Positions 9,610 through 17,833 of a stretch of DNA of 64,000 bases are shown here, one piece after another. The position numbers were made by a program, and so were the translations under genes. The DNA is taken from positions 4,154,001 through 4,218,000 of the forward strand of contig NZ_CP015098.1 in the NCBI RefSeq assembly GCF_001611795.1, read 5' to 3'. Positions within the stretch are counted from its first letter, which is position 1, and each line of letters begins with the position of its first letter. The notes below the pieces were generated by a model. The model did not search any database, had not been told where the DNA came from, and saw only the letters and a list, made by a program, of their open reading frames with translations. Source of the stretch: Streptomyces qaidamensis. Lineage in GTDB: Bacteria > Actinomycetota > Actinomycetes > Streptomycetales > Streptomycetaceae.

Positions 9610-9901
9610 CGGTTCCTGTCAGGTTTGTGTGCTGGCCTGGCGTGGGTATGGCCTGGAGGAGTGCCGGGCGCGACGCGCTCGACCGGACCCTTCCGTGACG
9701 CTGGTCGAGCCGGCTGCCCGGGCCCGGCACCCCGAAACACCGGGGCGTGAGTGATAGCACACTCTGGGGCGGTGGCGCATCGGCGTCGGAGTATGAACAT
9801 GCCGCAGCGCCCGGCGACAGAGAATTCGTCATCGGGCACCGCGGCATTTCGATGTGCAGGCGCGCGCTTGATGCGCAGAGCGCTGAACGACCGGCTTCGC
9901 C

Positions 9902-10384
9902 TCAGGAGGCGAGAACCTCGTCGAGCAGGGCTTCGGCCTTGTCCTCGTTGGTGTTCTCCGCGAGGGCCAGCTCGCTCACCAGGATCTGGCGGGCCTTGGC
10001 GAGCATGCGCTTCTCACCGGCGGAGAGTCCACGCTCGCGCTCACGACGCCACAGGTCACGCACCACTTCCGCGACCTTGATGACATCGCCCGAGGCGAGC
10101 TTCTCCAGGTTTGCCTTGTATCGACGGGACCAGTTCGTGGGCTCCTCGGCGTACGGCGCGCGCAGCACCTCGAAGACCCGGTCCAGCCCGTCCTGACCGA
10201 CCACATCACGCACGCCGACGAACTCCGCATTGTCCGCTGGCACACGTACCGTCAGGTCGCCCTGGGCGACCTTCAGCACCAAGTAGGTCTTGTCCACGCC
10301 TTTGATCTGGCGAGTTTCGATAGCCTCGATCAGCGCGGCCCCGTGATGGGGATAGACCACGGTGTCGCCAACCTTGAACGTCAT
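9902..10384 (-). CDS. carD: CarD-family RNA polymerase-binding regulator
   Basis: 160 aa. N-terminal RNAP-interaction domain (MTFKVGDTVVYPHHGAALIE, YLVLKVAQGDLTVRVPADN) and C-terminal helical DNA-binding domain (WSRRYKANLEKLASGDVIKVAEVVRDLW, then ERGLSAGEKRMLAKARQIL). In mycobacteria CarD binds the RNAP beta subunit and stabilises open complexes at rRNA and housekeeping promoters; the same is expected here. Start ATG 10384 has GGAAGGGG about 11 nt upstream, and TACCCT at 10413-10418 (minus strand) is a candidate -10. Confidence 0.93.
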   Translation of the reverse strand: MTFKVGDTVVYPHHGAALIEAIETRQIKGVDKTYLVLKVAQGDLTVRVPADNAEFVGVRDVVGQDGLDRVFEVLRAPYAEEPTNWSRRYKANLEKLASGDVIKVAEVVRDLWRRERERGLSAGEKRMLAKARQILVSELALAENTNEDKAEALLDEVLAS

Positions 10385-10680
10385 GTGACAGGTACCCCTT
10401 CCGTGGCTATCCAGGGTAACACGGAAATCGCGGGTTCTGAATGGCGTTTTCGCAGGTCAGGGCGCATCTCGGGGCTTGACAACTCCGACAGGAACGTGCT
10501 TCGGACAGGGAGTGGAAGAAGGTATTCGCAGGTGGGAGCGGCTCTCCGGGGTGAGCGAAACGCGTACGTTACACGCATCCGGAGCATCCTCCAGACGGCC
10601 GAACATCCCCATATGTCCAGTTCCGTATGATCGACTTCCGCTACTCCGTTCGGAGGCCCGAGCCGGGTTCCGGTCGAATC

Positions 10681-10728
10681 CGGAATTGATCACGAGGTTC
10701 CCGGACGGGCCGTCGGTGATCAATTCCG
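10681..10728. promoter_or_regulatory. Perfect 13-bp inverted repeat in the carD/lipoprotein intergenic region
   Basis: CGGAATTGATCAC (10681-10693) and GTGATCAATTCCG (10716-10728) are exact reverse complements separated by 22 nt. The site lies about halfway in the 582-bp gap between divergent carD and the lipoprotein gene (10385-10966), where I see no gene. The AT-rich arms stand out from the local GC content. It could be an operator, a recombination scar or an attenuator. Confidence 0.6.
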
Positions 10729-10966
10729 AGGTGCCCCGCGCATTCCTCCACTGAAAATCCGTGCTACTGCCCGGGGCTCTTATGTGAATGCCGGACGAGC
10801 ACCACGCCAATGTGACGCGGCAGTCATGTGTGACTCGGGTGGACTCGGCGGTGACGGGGGGTCGGGTGCGGCCGGACGAGGACGGCTCGGTAACCTAAGG
10901 CCCGCTGACAGACACTTAGGGCGGCTTTATCGGCCGCTCCGCTCGAGTCAAGGAGTTGCCGCCGCC

Positions 10967-11650
10967 GTGAGCAGCAGCCTTCGACGCGGTGCCCTCGCCG
11001 CCGTCGTCACCGCGTTCTCGATCGCCTCGCTCGCCGCGTGCGGCGCCGGCTCCGACGCCCAGACCCTGGAGATCAAGCCGGACAACGCTGCCACGAGCGT
11101 CGGCGACATCAAGATCCAGAACGCTGTCGTGATCACGCAGCCCGACCTCGAGTCGACCGGCCCGGCCGCGATCTCCGCGACCTTCTTCAACTCCGGCCGC
11201 ACTGCCGAGACGCTGGAGTCCATCACCCTCCCGGGCACCGGCAAGACCGCCCAGCTGAAGCCCGCCAAGGGCGGCAGCCTCACCATCCCGCCCGGCGGCT
11301 CGCTGATCCTGGGCGGCCAGAACAACGCCACGGCGATGCTGCCGAGCAGCCGCGAGGCGGTGCAGGACGGCAACGCGCAGAAGGTCACCTTCACCTTCAG
11401 CAAGACGGGTGCCGTGAGCCTGCGCGCGTTCGTCGTCCCCGCCGAGCACTACTTCAAGGAGTGGGGCCCGACGGAGGTTCCGGCCGCGCCGGGCGCCTCG
11501 TCCTCCCCGTCCGGTTCGCCGTCCGGTTCCCCCGCCGAGGGTGAGTCGGGCGCGCCGGAGAGCCCCGCGGGCGGTGAGACGCCGGGTGGCCACGGAGCGT
11601 CGAGCACGCCGACCGACGCGGCCTCGGCGAGCGCGAGCGCCGGGCACTGA
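10967..11650 (+). CDS. Secreted lipoprotein (DUF461-like, copper-chaperone-like fold)
   Basis: 227 aa. Lipobox LAAC with Cys25 after a short basic/hydrophobic signal peptide (SSSLRRGALAAVVTAFSIAS). The mature part contains GDIKIQNAVVITQPD, SATFFNSGRTAETLESITLP and GQNNATAM segments typical of streptomycete DUF461/PCuAC-like lipoproteins, followed by a Ser/Gly/Pro-rich tail. Probably anchored on the outer face of the membrane; a role in metal or phosphate homeostasis is possible but unproven. GTG 10967 is preceded by AAGGAG 11 nt upstream; the longer upstream frame would bury the signal peptide. It ends before a strong bidirectional terminator shared with phoP. Confidence 0.82.
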   Translation: MSSSLRRGALAAVVTAFSIASLAACGAGSDAQTLEIKPDNAATSVGDIKIQNAVVITQPDLESTGPAAISATFFNSGRTAETLESITLPGTGKTAQLKPAKGGSLTIPPGGSLILGGQNNATAMLPSSREAVQDGNAQKVTFTFSKTGAVSLRAFVVPAEHYFKEWGPTEVPAAPGASSSPSGSPSGSPAEGESGAPESPAGGETPGGHGASSTPTDAASASASAGH

Positions 11651-11666
11651 GCAGTCGGTCGTAGAA

Positions 11667-11706
11667 CGAAGGGCGGGCCCTCTCCGAGGAGAGGGCCCGC
11701 CCTTCG
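11667..11706. terminator. Bidirectional terminator between lipoprotein and phoP
   Basis: Perfect 18-bp stem (11667-11684 with 11689-11706) and CGAG loop, positioned between convergent genes. Confidence 0.85.
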
Positions 11707-11738
11707 TCGTGTCGTCGTGCCGTCGCGCGGCGGCCGGT

Positions 11739-12419
11739 CTACGGCTCGAACTTGTAGCCGAGGCCGCGGACCGTCACCAGGTAGCGCGGGGCGCCCGGGT
11801 CCGGCTCGATCTTGGCGCGCAGGCGCTTGACGTGGACATCGAGGGTCTTGGTGTCACCGACGTAGTCGGCGCCCCAGACCCGGTCGATCAGCTGCATGCG
11901 CGTGAGCACGCGGCCGGCGTTGCGCAGCAGCATCTCCAGCAGGTCGAACTCCTTCAGCGGCAGGTCGATCTTGGTGCCGCCGACGGTGACCACGTGCCGG
12001 TCGACGTCCATGCGGACCGGACCGGCCTCCAGGGCCGCCGGCGTGACCTCCTCGGGCTCGCCTCTGCGGCGCAGCACGGCGCGGATGCGGGCGACCAGCT
12101 CGCGCGAGGAGAACGGCTTGGTGACGTAGTCGTCGGCTCCTATCTCCAGCCCGACGACCTTGTCGATCTCGCTGTCCTTGGCGGTCACCATGATGACGGG
12201 GACGTTGGAACGGCCGCGCAGCTGGCGGCACACCTCGGTGCCCGGCAGGCCGGGCAGCATGAGGTCGAGGAGGACGAGGTCGGCGCCATTGCGCTCGAAC
12301 TCGTCGAGTCCGTCGGGCCCGGTGGTCGCGACCGCGACCTCGAAGCCCTCTTTGCGGAGCATGTACGACAGGGCGTCGGAGAAGGACTCCTCGTCCTCGA
12401 CGACGAGCACACGGGTCAC
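11739..12419 (-). CDS. phoP: Phosphate response regulator PhoP
   Basis: 226-aa OmpR/PhoB-type regulator. The receiver domain starts VTRVLVVEDEESF (acidic pair Glu9/Asp10), with phosphoacceptor Asp52 in LVLLDLMLPG and conserved Lys101 in YVTKPFSSREL. The C-terminal winged helix ends LRAKIEPDPGAPRYLVTVRG. PhoP activates phosphate-scavenging genes and represses nitrogen and antibiotic genes when phosphate is low. Start GTG 12419 has GGAGG 8 nt upstream and overlaps the phoR stop by 4 bp (GTGA), so the pair is translationally coupled. Confidence 0.94.
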   Translation of the reverse strand: MTRVLVVEDEESFSDALSYMLRKEGFEVAVATTGPDGLDEFERNGADLVLLDLMLPGLPGTEVCRQLRGRSNVPVIMVTAKDSEIDKVVGLEIGADDYVTKPFSSRELVARIRAVLRRRGEPEEVTPAALEAGPVRMDVDRHVVTVGGTKIDLPLKEFDLLEMLLRNAGRVLTRMQLIDRVWGADYVGDTKTLDVHVKRLRAKIEPDPGAPRYLVTVRGLGYKFEP

Positions 12420-13759
12420 GGAAGGACCTCCGGGGCGGGAAGCGTTTCGTACGCGTTCGAATCGGGGGATGGAGAGGTGGACCGCCCGGCCTCCACGTCG
12501 AGGCCCGCGCCTCCTGCGCGTGTCTCTCGGGCGGGCTGCTGATGTGCGCGGTCGCGGGCCGCACCGGCCTCCGGCAGCCGCAGGGTGAAGGTGGAGCCCT
12601 GGCCTTCGGCGCTCCACACCGTGACCTCCCCGCCGTGCGAGGCGGCCACGTGCTTCACGATCGCCAGTCCTAGTCCTGTACCGCCGGTGGCACGGGAGCG
12701 GGCCGGGTCGACGCGGTAGAAGCGCTCGAAGATGCGCTCCTTGTCCTTGTCGGAGATGCCGATGCCCTGGTCGGTGACGGCGATCTCGATGTGGTCCCCG
12801 CCGGGCGCGTTCACGCTGCGGGCCGCTATGCCGACGCGGGTGCGGGCGGGTGAGTAGTTGACGGCGTTCTCGACGAGGTTGCCGAGTGCGGCGGCGAGCT
12901 GGCCGCGGTTTCCCCAGACGCGCAGGTCGGCGGTTTCGCCGGCCCGTCGCCCGCCACCACCCTGATCGGGCCCTTCGGGCGCCCATACATTCGAGGCCAT
13001 GGTGATCTGTTTGGCGCCGGCCTGGTGCCGGCAGCGGTCGACGGCCTCGGCGACGAGCTCGTCGACCCGGACCGGTTCGGCGTCCTCCAGCGGGTCGTCG
13101 TTCTGCACCCGCGAGAGGTCGATGAGCTCCTGCACCAGGCTGGTGAGCCGGGTGGCCTCGATCTGCATGCGCCCGGCGAACCGCTCGACGGCCTCGGGGT
13201 CGTCGGATGCGTCCATCACGGCCTCGGAGAGCAGCGACAGGGCGCCGACGGGCGTCTTCAGCTCGTGGCTCACGTTCGCGACGAAGTCGCGCCGGACCGC
13301 CTCGATGCGGCGGGCCTCGGTCAGGTCCTCCACGAGGAGCAGCACCAGCCGGGAGCCGAGCGGCGCGACCCGCGCGGAGACGGCCAGGGCCTCTCCGCGT
13401 CCGGTGCCGCGCCTCGGCAGGTCAAGCTCGACCTGGCGTATCTCGCCGTCCCGCCGGGTGTCCCTGGCCATCTGCAGCATCGGCTCGACGGCGAGCTTGC
13501 CGCCGCGGACCAGACCGAGGGCGTACGCCGCCGAGCTGGCCTTGACCACGGCGTCCGCCTCGTCCAGGACGACGGCGGACGACCTGAGGACCGACAGGAC
13601 CGTGTCCACCCCCGGCGGGAGCACCGCGTCGGTGTGCAGGGAGCTACGGGTGGGGCGCTTCTGCTCGCGCTCACTCCAGCGGAACGCGAGCATGGCGATG
13701 ACGCCGGTGAGCACCCCGGCGATCGCAGCCACTGCGGCGACCGCCGCGTTCACGTCCAT
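12416..13759 (-). CDS. phoR: Phosphate sensor histidine kinase PhoR
   Basis: 447 aa. One N-terminal membrane helix (AAVAAVAAIAGVLTGVIAMLAF), a PAS-like region (about 55-145), HisKA with phosphoacceptor His165 in ANVSHELKTPVGALS, and HATPase_c with N box NLVENAVNYSP, G1 DQGIGIS and G2 GTGLGLAIVKH. It phosphorylates PhoP at low phosphate. The ATG at 13759 has TAACCT (13766-13771, minus strand) 6 nt upstream and no Shine-Dalgarno sequence, so the transcript may be leaderless. The C-terminal ~45 residues after the kinase fold are low-complexity. Confidence 0.94.
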   Translation of the reverse strand: MDVNAAVAAVAAIAGVLTGVIAMLAFRWSEREQKRPTRSSLHTDAVLPPGVDTVLSVLRSSAVVLDEADAVVKASSAAYALGLVRGGKLAVEPMLQMARDTRRDGEIRQVELDLPRRGTGRGEALAVSARVAPLGSRLVLLLVEDLTEARRIEAVRRDFVANVSHELKTPVGALSLLSEAVMDASDDPEAVERFAGRMQIEATRLTSLVQELIDLSRVQNDDPLEDAEPVRVDELVAEAVDRCRHQAGAKQITMASNVWAPEGPDQGGGGRRAGETADLRVWGNRGQLAAALGNLVENAVNYSPARTRVGIAARSVNAPGGDHIEIAVTDQGIGISDKDKERIFERFYRVDPARSRATGGTGLGLAIVKHVAASHGGEVTVWSAEGQGSTFTLRLPEAGAARDRAHQQPARETRAGGAGLDVEAGRSTSPSPDSNAYETLPAPEVLP

Positions 13760-13832
13760 GCACCCAGGTTAGGCATGGCTCGGGCACCCTCCACAGCCGT
13801 CGGGCTGCGAGCTCGAACACTCGTCGCCCAGA

Positions 13833-13876
13833 GTTCACCTTGGAGCCAGTATTGGTTCATTTGGGGTGACGGAAAC
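13833..13876. promoter_or_regulatory. PHO box (PhoP operator) between phoRP and phoU
   Basis: Four contiguous 11-nt direct-repeat units begin at 13833 (GTTCACCTTGG), 13844 (AGCCAGTATTG), 13855 (GTTCATTTGGG) and 13866 (GTGACGGAAAC). Units 1 and 3 match the GTTCACC core of streptomycete PHO boxes and the 11-nt spacing is exact. The site lies between divergent phoR and phoU, as in other streptomycetes where PhoP autoregulates both. Confidence 0.8.
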
Positions 13877-14006
13877 GGACGCGTAAGAGCCGGAACGTGG
13901 GAGCGTGGGGTTCGGACCGTTGGTAATACGACGGTCGTACCGCCGGTTGTCCGGTGGGCCCCGGCCCTTTGGACCCCCGACTGAGACGCACGAGAGGGAA
14001 AGCCTG

Positions 14007-14708
14007 ATGCGGGACGCGTACCACGAGGAACTGGATTCGATCGGCGACGGTCTGGTGGAGATGGCCCGGCTGGTCGGGTCGGCGATCGGGCGCGCCACGA
14101 CCGCCATGCTCGACTCCGACCTCAAGCTGGCCGAGAACGTCATCGAGGCCGACCAGCGGGTCGACGAGCTCCAGCACGAACTGGAGGCCCGGGCCATAGC
14201 CCTGCTGGCGCGGCAGCAGCCGGTGGCGACGGACCTGCGGATCGTCGTCACGTCGCTGCGGATGTCGGCCGACCTGGAGCGCTCGGGCGACCTCGCCCAG
14301 CACGTGGCGAAGCTCGCACGCCTGCGCTACCCCGACCGCGCGGTCCCGAGCGACCTGCACGCCACCATCCTGGAGATGGGCCAGCTCGCGCAGCGCCTGA
14401 TGGCGAAGGCCGCCGAGGTGATCATCACCAAGGACGTCGACCTGGCGCTCCAGCTGGAGCAGGACGATGACGAGATGGACCTGCTGCACCGCACGCTCTT
14501 CCAGCACCTGATGGACGACCGGTGGAAGCACGGCATCGAGACGGCCGTGGACGTCACGCTGCTCGGCCGCTACTACGAGCGGTTCGCCGACCACGCGGTC
14601 TCGGTCGCCAAGCGCGTGGTGTACCTGGTGACGGGCGAGCACGCGGACGAGCTCCAGGCGGACGCGCAGCCGGAGATCCAGGCGGTTCCGGGGGCGGAGA
14701 GCGCCTGA
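14007..14708 (+). CDS. phoU: Phosphate signalling protein PhoU
   Basis: 233 aa, two repeated three-helix PhoU domains with the E/DxxxD metal-cluster motifs (for example LAENVIEADQRVDELQHELE and the C-terminal RYYERFADHAVSVAKR). PhoU links the Pst transporter to the PhoR kinase and limits phosphate uptake. ATG 14007 is preceded by GAGAGGGAAAG. It diverges from phoRP across the PHO box. Confidence 0.93.
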   Translation: MRDAYHEELDSIGDGLVEMARLVGSAIGRATTAMLDSDLKLAENVIEADQRVDELQHELEARAIALLARQQPVATDLRIVVTSLRMSADLERSGDLAQHVAKLARLRYPDRAVPSDLHATILEMGQLAQRLMAKAAEVIITKDVDLALQLEQDDDEMDLLHRTLFQHLMDDRWKHGIETAVDVTLLGRYYERFADHAVSVAKRVVYLVTGEHADELQADAQPEIQAVPGAESA

Positions 14709-14735
14709 CGGGTCGTGCCCGGGGGGCGGGCCGGG

Positions 14736-14779
14736 GGTCCGGCCCGGGCGCGCGGCGGAGGTCCGGCCCGGGCGCGCGG
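14736..14779. repeat. Tandem 20-bp GC-only repeat after phoU
   Basis: Two identical 20-bp copies (14736-14755, 14760-14779) with 24-nt period, built around GGCCCGGGCGCGC. It lies in the 148-bp gap before the Cys-rich peptide gene; each copy is itself self-complementary and could act as a terminator for phoU. Confidence 0.6.
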
Positions 14780-14856
14780 GCGCCTCAATGCGCCGTTGAT
14801 GCGCCCAGCGCCATGGGCATCCAATGGGCACAGGCACCAGCCTCTAGGAGGGACCC

Positions 14857-15012
14857 ATGGCCGAATCCCCCAGCACGACGCCCGACCCTGCCCGGCAGCG
14901 CGAGACCGAACAGCCCGCCGAGATCAGGAACCTTCCCCTGATCGCCGCGTGCGGCTGCGGCTCGGGCTGTGGCTGCGGGTGCCAGTCGGGCAGCCCCTGC
15001 CAGTGCGGCTGA
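14857..15012 (+). CDS. Small cysteine-rich peptide (51 aa)
   Basis: A short frame, MAESPSTTPDPARQRETEQP then AEIRNLPLIA, ending in a compact tail ACGCGSGCGCGCQSGSPCQC-G with seven cysteines in twenty residues. It has an excellent Shine-Dalgarno sequence (AGGAGG, 6 nt before ATG 14857) and is followed by a perfect 12-bp-stem terminator, so it is very likely a real gene. The CxC spacing suggests metal binding (metallothionein-like) or a modified peptide; I know similar conserved small proteins in Streptomyces but no assigned function. It is followed by a DUF4242 gene whose S. coelicolor relative binds nickel, which makes a metal link attractive (inference). Confidence 0.8.
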   Translation: MAESPSTTPDPARQRETEQPAEIRNLPLIAACGCGSGCGCGCQSGSPCQCG

Positions 15013-15043
15013 CGCCGGCGCAGTGTCGTTCCGTACGTCCTTC

Positions 15044-15071
15044 AGGGCCCCGGCGGTCTCGCCGGGGCCCT
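15044..15071 (+). terminator. Terminator after Cys-rich peptide gene
   Basis: AGGGCCCCGGCG (15044-15055), GTCT loop, CGCCGGGGCCCT (15060-15071): a perfect 12-bp stem. Confidence 0.8.
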
Positions 15072-15191
15072 GCGGCGTGGAGCTTGGGGTCGCCCGGGTG
15101 GCCGTACGGGCGGAGCATGGGAGGGAGGCGAGGCGGCGCGGGCCGGCGCCGTCGGCGTTGCCGTCGCCGTTGCCGGAAGGAGGCGCGAGGC

Positions 15192-15443
15192 ATGCCCAAG
15201 TTCATGGATGTCCACAGCGGCATGAAGGGCATCACGGAGGAACAGCTGCGTGAAGCCCACAACGCGGACCTCGCGATAGAGAAGGACGAGCAGGTCCACT
15301 TCGAGACGGCCTGGGCGGACCCGGAATCCGGCCATGTCTACTGCCTCTCCGAGGCCCCCTCGGCCGAAGCGGTCCAGCGCATTCACGAGCGCGCCGGGCA
15401 CAAGGCGGACGAGGTGCACCCCGTGCCGTTGACGGTGCGGTGA
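15192..15443 (+). CDS. DUF4242 protein, SCO4226-like nickel-binding ferredoxin-fold protein
   Basis: 83 aa beginning MPKFMDVHSGMKGITEEQLR and containing HFETAWADPESGHVYCLSEA and the C-terminal GHKADEVHPVPLTV. The pattern matches DUF4242; the S. coelicolor member SCO4226 was crystallised as a nickel-binding ferredoxin-like dimer (literature recalled). His8 and other histidines plus Cys could serve as ligands. Start ATG 15192 has GGAGG about 9 nt upstream. A strong terminator separates it from the Cys-rich peptide gene, so it has its own promoter. Confidence 0.82.
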   Translation: MPKFMDVHSGMKGITEEQLREAHNADLAIEKDEQVHFETAWADPESGHVYCLSEAPSAEAVQRIHERAGHKADEVHPVPLTVR

Positions 15444-15461
15444 CCCACCCCACGCGGTCCG

Positions 15462-16607
15462 TCAGCGGCGCCGGCCGGCGTTGAGGCGGGCCGCCTGCCG
15501 GGTCAGGTAGTCGCGTTCGGCGAGGTTGGGCGCTTTGCGGGCCGCCTCGGCGTACAGCCGGGCCGCCGTTTCCGGGTCACCGTCGCGCTCGTGGAGGTAC
15601 GCCGCCACCGCCGCGTACCGGGGCAGTGAGTCGTCCAGTGCCGCGAGCGCCGCGAGTCCGGCGCGCGGTCCGTCGGCCTCGCCGAGGGCCACCGCGCGGT
15701 TGAGCCGGACGACCGGGCTGTCGGTCAGGCGCACGAGTTCGTCGTACCACTCGACGATCTGCACCCAGTCGGTCTCCCCGGCGGTGGGTGCGTCGGCGTG
15801 GAGTGCCGCGACGGCGGCCTGGGCCTGGAACTCGCCCAGCCGGTCGCGGGCGAGGGCCGCCTGGAGGATCCCGATGCCCTCGGCGATCATCCGCGTGTCC
15901 CACCGGCCGCGGTCCTGCTCGGCGAGTGGCACCAGGCTGCCGTCGGGCCCGGTCCGGGACGCCCGCCGCGCGTGGTGGAGCAGCATCAGGGCGAGCAGCC
16001 CCGCCACCTCGGGGTGGTCGATCGCGGCCGCGAGCTGCCGGGTGAGCCGGATGGCCTCGGCGGCGAGGTCGACGTCGCCGGAGTAGCCCTCGTTGAACAC
16101 CAGGTAGAGCACGCGCAGCACGGTCGCGACGTCGCCGGGCCGGTCGAACCGCACGCCGGAGACGGTGCGCTTGGCCCGGCTGATGCGCTGGGCCATCGTC
16201 GCCTCGGGCACGAGATGGGCCCGGGCGATCTGCCGGGTGGTGAGCCCGCCGACGGCGCGCAGCGTGAGCGCGGCCGCCGACGACGGCGTCAGCGAGGGGT
16301 GGGCGCACAGGAAGTAGAGCTGGAGCGTGTCGTCCAGGCCGGGCGCGGGCCCGGGCGGCGGCTCGTCCTCGACGAGGTCCTCACGCCGTCGGCGGGCGCT
16401 GTCGGCCCGCGCCTGGTCGAGGAACTTCCGCCAGGCCACGGTGACCAGCCAGCCCTTCGGATCCCGGGGAGGGTCTGCCGGCCAGACGCGGAACGCCTCG
16501 ATCAGGGCGTCCTGCACGGCGTCCTCGGCCGCCGCGAAGTCGGCTCCGCGGCGGACGAGGATCGTGAGCACGCCGGGCGTGAGGCTTCTGACGAGGGCCT
16601 CGTCCAT
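15462..16607 (-). CDS. ECF42-type RNA polymerase sigma factor with C-terminal extension
   Basis: 381 aa. Region 2 (FAAAEDAVQDALIEAFRVWP, DPKGWLVTVAWRKFLDQARA) and region 4 (LTTRQIARAHLVPEATMAQR) are followed by a ~200-residue TPR-like extension (LYLVFNEGYSGD ... RLNRAVALGEADGP). This architecture plus an adjacent YCII/DGPF gene defines group ECF42, in which the extension replaces an anti-sigma factor and controls activity. ATG 16607 gives the usual MDEALVRSLTP start; an upstream ATG at 16667 would overlap the partner gene by 52 bp. Only 8 nt separate it from the YCII gene, so they form an operon. Confidence 0.9.
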   Translation of the reverse strand: MDEALVRSLTPGVLTILVRRGADFAAAEDAVQDALIEAFRVWPADPPRDPKGWLVTVAWRKFLDQARADSARRRREDLVEDEPPPGPAPGLDDTLQLYFLCAHPSLTPSSAAALTLRAVGGLTTRQIARAHLVPEATMAQRISRAKRTVSGVRFDRPGDVATVLRVLYLVFNEGYSGDVDLAAEAIRLTRQLAAAIDHPEVAGLLALMLLHHARRASRTGPDGSLVPLAEQDRGRWDTRMIAEGIGILQAALARDRLGEFQAQAAVAALHADAPTAGETDWVQIVEWYDELVRLTDSPVVRLNRAVALGEADGPRAGLAALAALDDSLPRYAAVAAYLHERDGDPETAARLYAEAARKAPNLAERDYLTRQAARLNAGRRR

Positions 16608-16615
16608 CGGTGGGG

Positions 16616-17023
16616 TCAGTCCGTGACGGTGGGGTGGGCGGCCAGGAAGGGGCGCACCTCCAGCCACTCGTGGATCGGCTTGCCTCCCGCCCCGGGGGCG
16701 GCCGACAGTTCCCCGGCCAGCTCCACAGCACGGTCGTAGCCGTCGACGTCGATGATCATCCAGCCGGCGATGAGGTCCTTGGTCTCGGCGAACGGGCCGT
16801 CGGTGACCGGCGGGCGCCCCTCACCGTCGTACCGGACCCATGCCCCCTCGGGGGCGAGCGCCTGACCGTCGACGAACTCGCCGGTCTTCTCCAGCCGGTC
16901 CGCGAAGTCCCGCATGAACTGCAGGTGCGCCGAGATCTCCTCGGGCGTCCACTGGTCCATGGGCACGTCGTTGACCGCTGCCGGGGCGCCGCGGTAGTGC
17001 TTCAGAAGCAGGTACTTGGCCAT
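16616..17023 (-). CDS. YCII/DGPF-domain protein, partner of ECF42 sigma
   Basis: 135 aa starting MAKYLLLKHYRGAP with the hallmark DGPFAETKDLIAGW motif and a HEWLEVRPFL end. YCII-related (DGPF) proteins accompany ECF42 sigma genes almost universally and are probable targets of the sigma factor; their biochemical role is unknown. It is the first gene of the pair. Confidence 0.92.
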   Translation of the reverse strand: MAKYLLLKHYRGAPAAVNDVPMDQWTPEEISAHLQFMRDFADRLEKTGEFVDGQALAPEGAWVRYDGEGRPPVTDGPFAETKDLIAGWMIIDVDGYDRAVELAGELSAAPGAGGKPIHEWLEVRPFLAAHPTVTD

Positions 17024-17148
17024 GGTGGCTCTCCTCGGTGCTGGTGCGACCCATCTTGGCCGCCTTCACCCCGGGGACGGAGCGGGGCACGGGTTCTCGA
17101 CATCGCCGCCGAGGTTTTTTTTGCCGCCGATTTTTTGTGGGCCGGTCC

Positions 17149-17787
17149 TCACTGCCCGACGCGGCCGTCGATCCGTTCGCGCAGGAGGTCGGCGTGGCCG
17201 CAGTGCCGTGCGTACTCCGCGATCTGCGCGACCAGGATGTCGCGGAGCTGGACCTGCCCGCCGGGTTCGGGGCCGTAGTCGGAGAAGCCGGTGTTGCGCG
17301 TGGCGAGGTCGGTGACGCCGGCCAGCCAGCGGTCCGTGCGCTCGCACTCGGCACGCCACTGCCGCCAGGCCTCTTCCACGACCGCCGGGTCGGCGACGGC
17401 ACCGTTGAAGTCACCGTCCCGGTCCGCCTCCGTCCGATACAGCTTCGGCGCGTCCTCGCCGGCCATCACCCGGCGGATATGCCGCTCGTCCTCCGTCAGG
17501 TGCCGCACCAGTCCGAGCAGCGACATCGTGGACGGCGGGCAGGACCGCCGGGCCATCTGCTCGGCGTCCAGGCCCGCGCACTTCATCTCGAAGGTGAGGC
17601 GGTAGTTGCGCAGGTAGTCGAGGAGGATGCCGCGTTCGTCTACCGGCTGGGTGTCGGTCTCGCGAGGGTCGTCGTCGGGATCGACCCACATGTCGGGATA
17701 GACGGTGGCCTTCGTCCACCGCGTCGTGTCCGAGGTTCCTGACGCGGTGGATGTCGCTCGTTCGCCGGTGTGTTCGCCTGAGACCAT
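17149..17787 (-). CDS. DinB-like / DUF664 protein
   Basis: 212 aa. The core reads LLDYLRNYRLTFEMKCAGLD, SLLGLVRHLTEDERHIRRVM, RWLAGVTDL and IAEYARHCGHADLLRERIDG, the four-helix DinB/DUF664 pattern with the three metal-binding histidines in LVRHL.EDERH and HCGHADLLRE. Actinobacterial members are often mycothiol-dependent transferases. ATG 17787 is chosen as the start; a start nearer the domain core is also possible. Downstream (17101-17136) are T8 and T6 runs, unusual here. Confidence 0.8.
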   Translation of the reverse strand: MVSGEHTGERATSTASGTSDTTRWTKATVYPDMWVDPDDDPRETDTQPVDERGILLDYLRNYRLTFEMKCAGLDAEQMARRSCPPSTMSLLGLVRHLTEDERHIRRVMAGEDAPKLYRTEADRDGDFNGAVADPAVVEEAWRQWRAECERTDRWLAGVTDLATRNTGFSDYGPEPGGQVQLRDILVAQIAEYARHCGHADLLRERIDGRVGQ

Positions 17788-17833
17788 GCGGGCATGGTGG
17801 ACCGGGCGGGGTGGGGGCGCCACCGAATATCGG

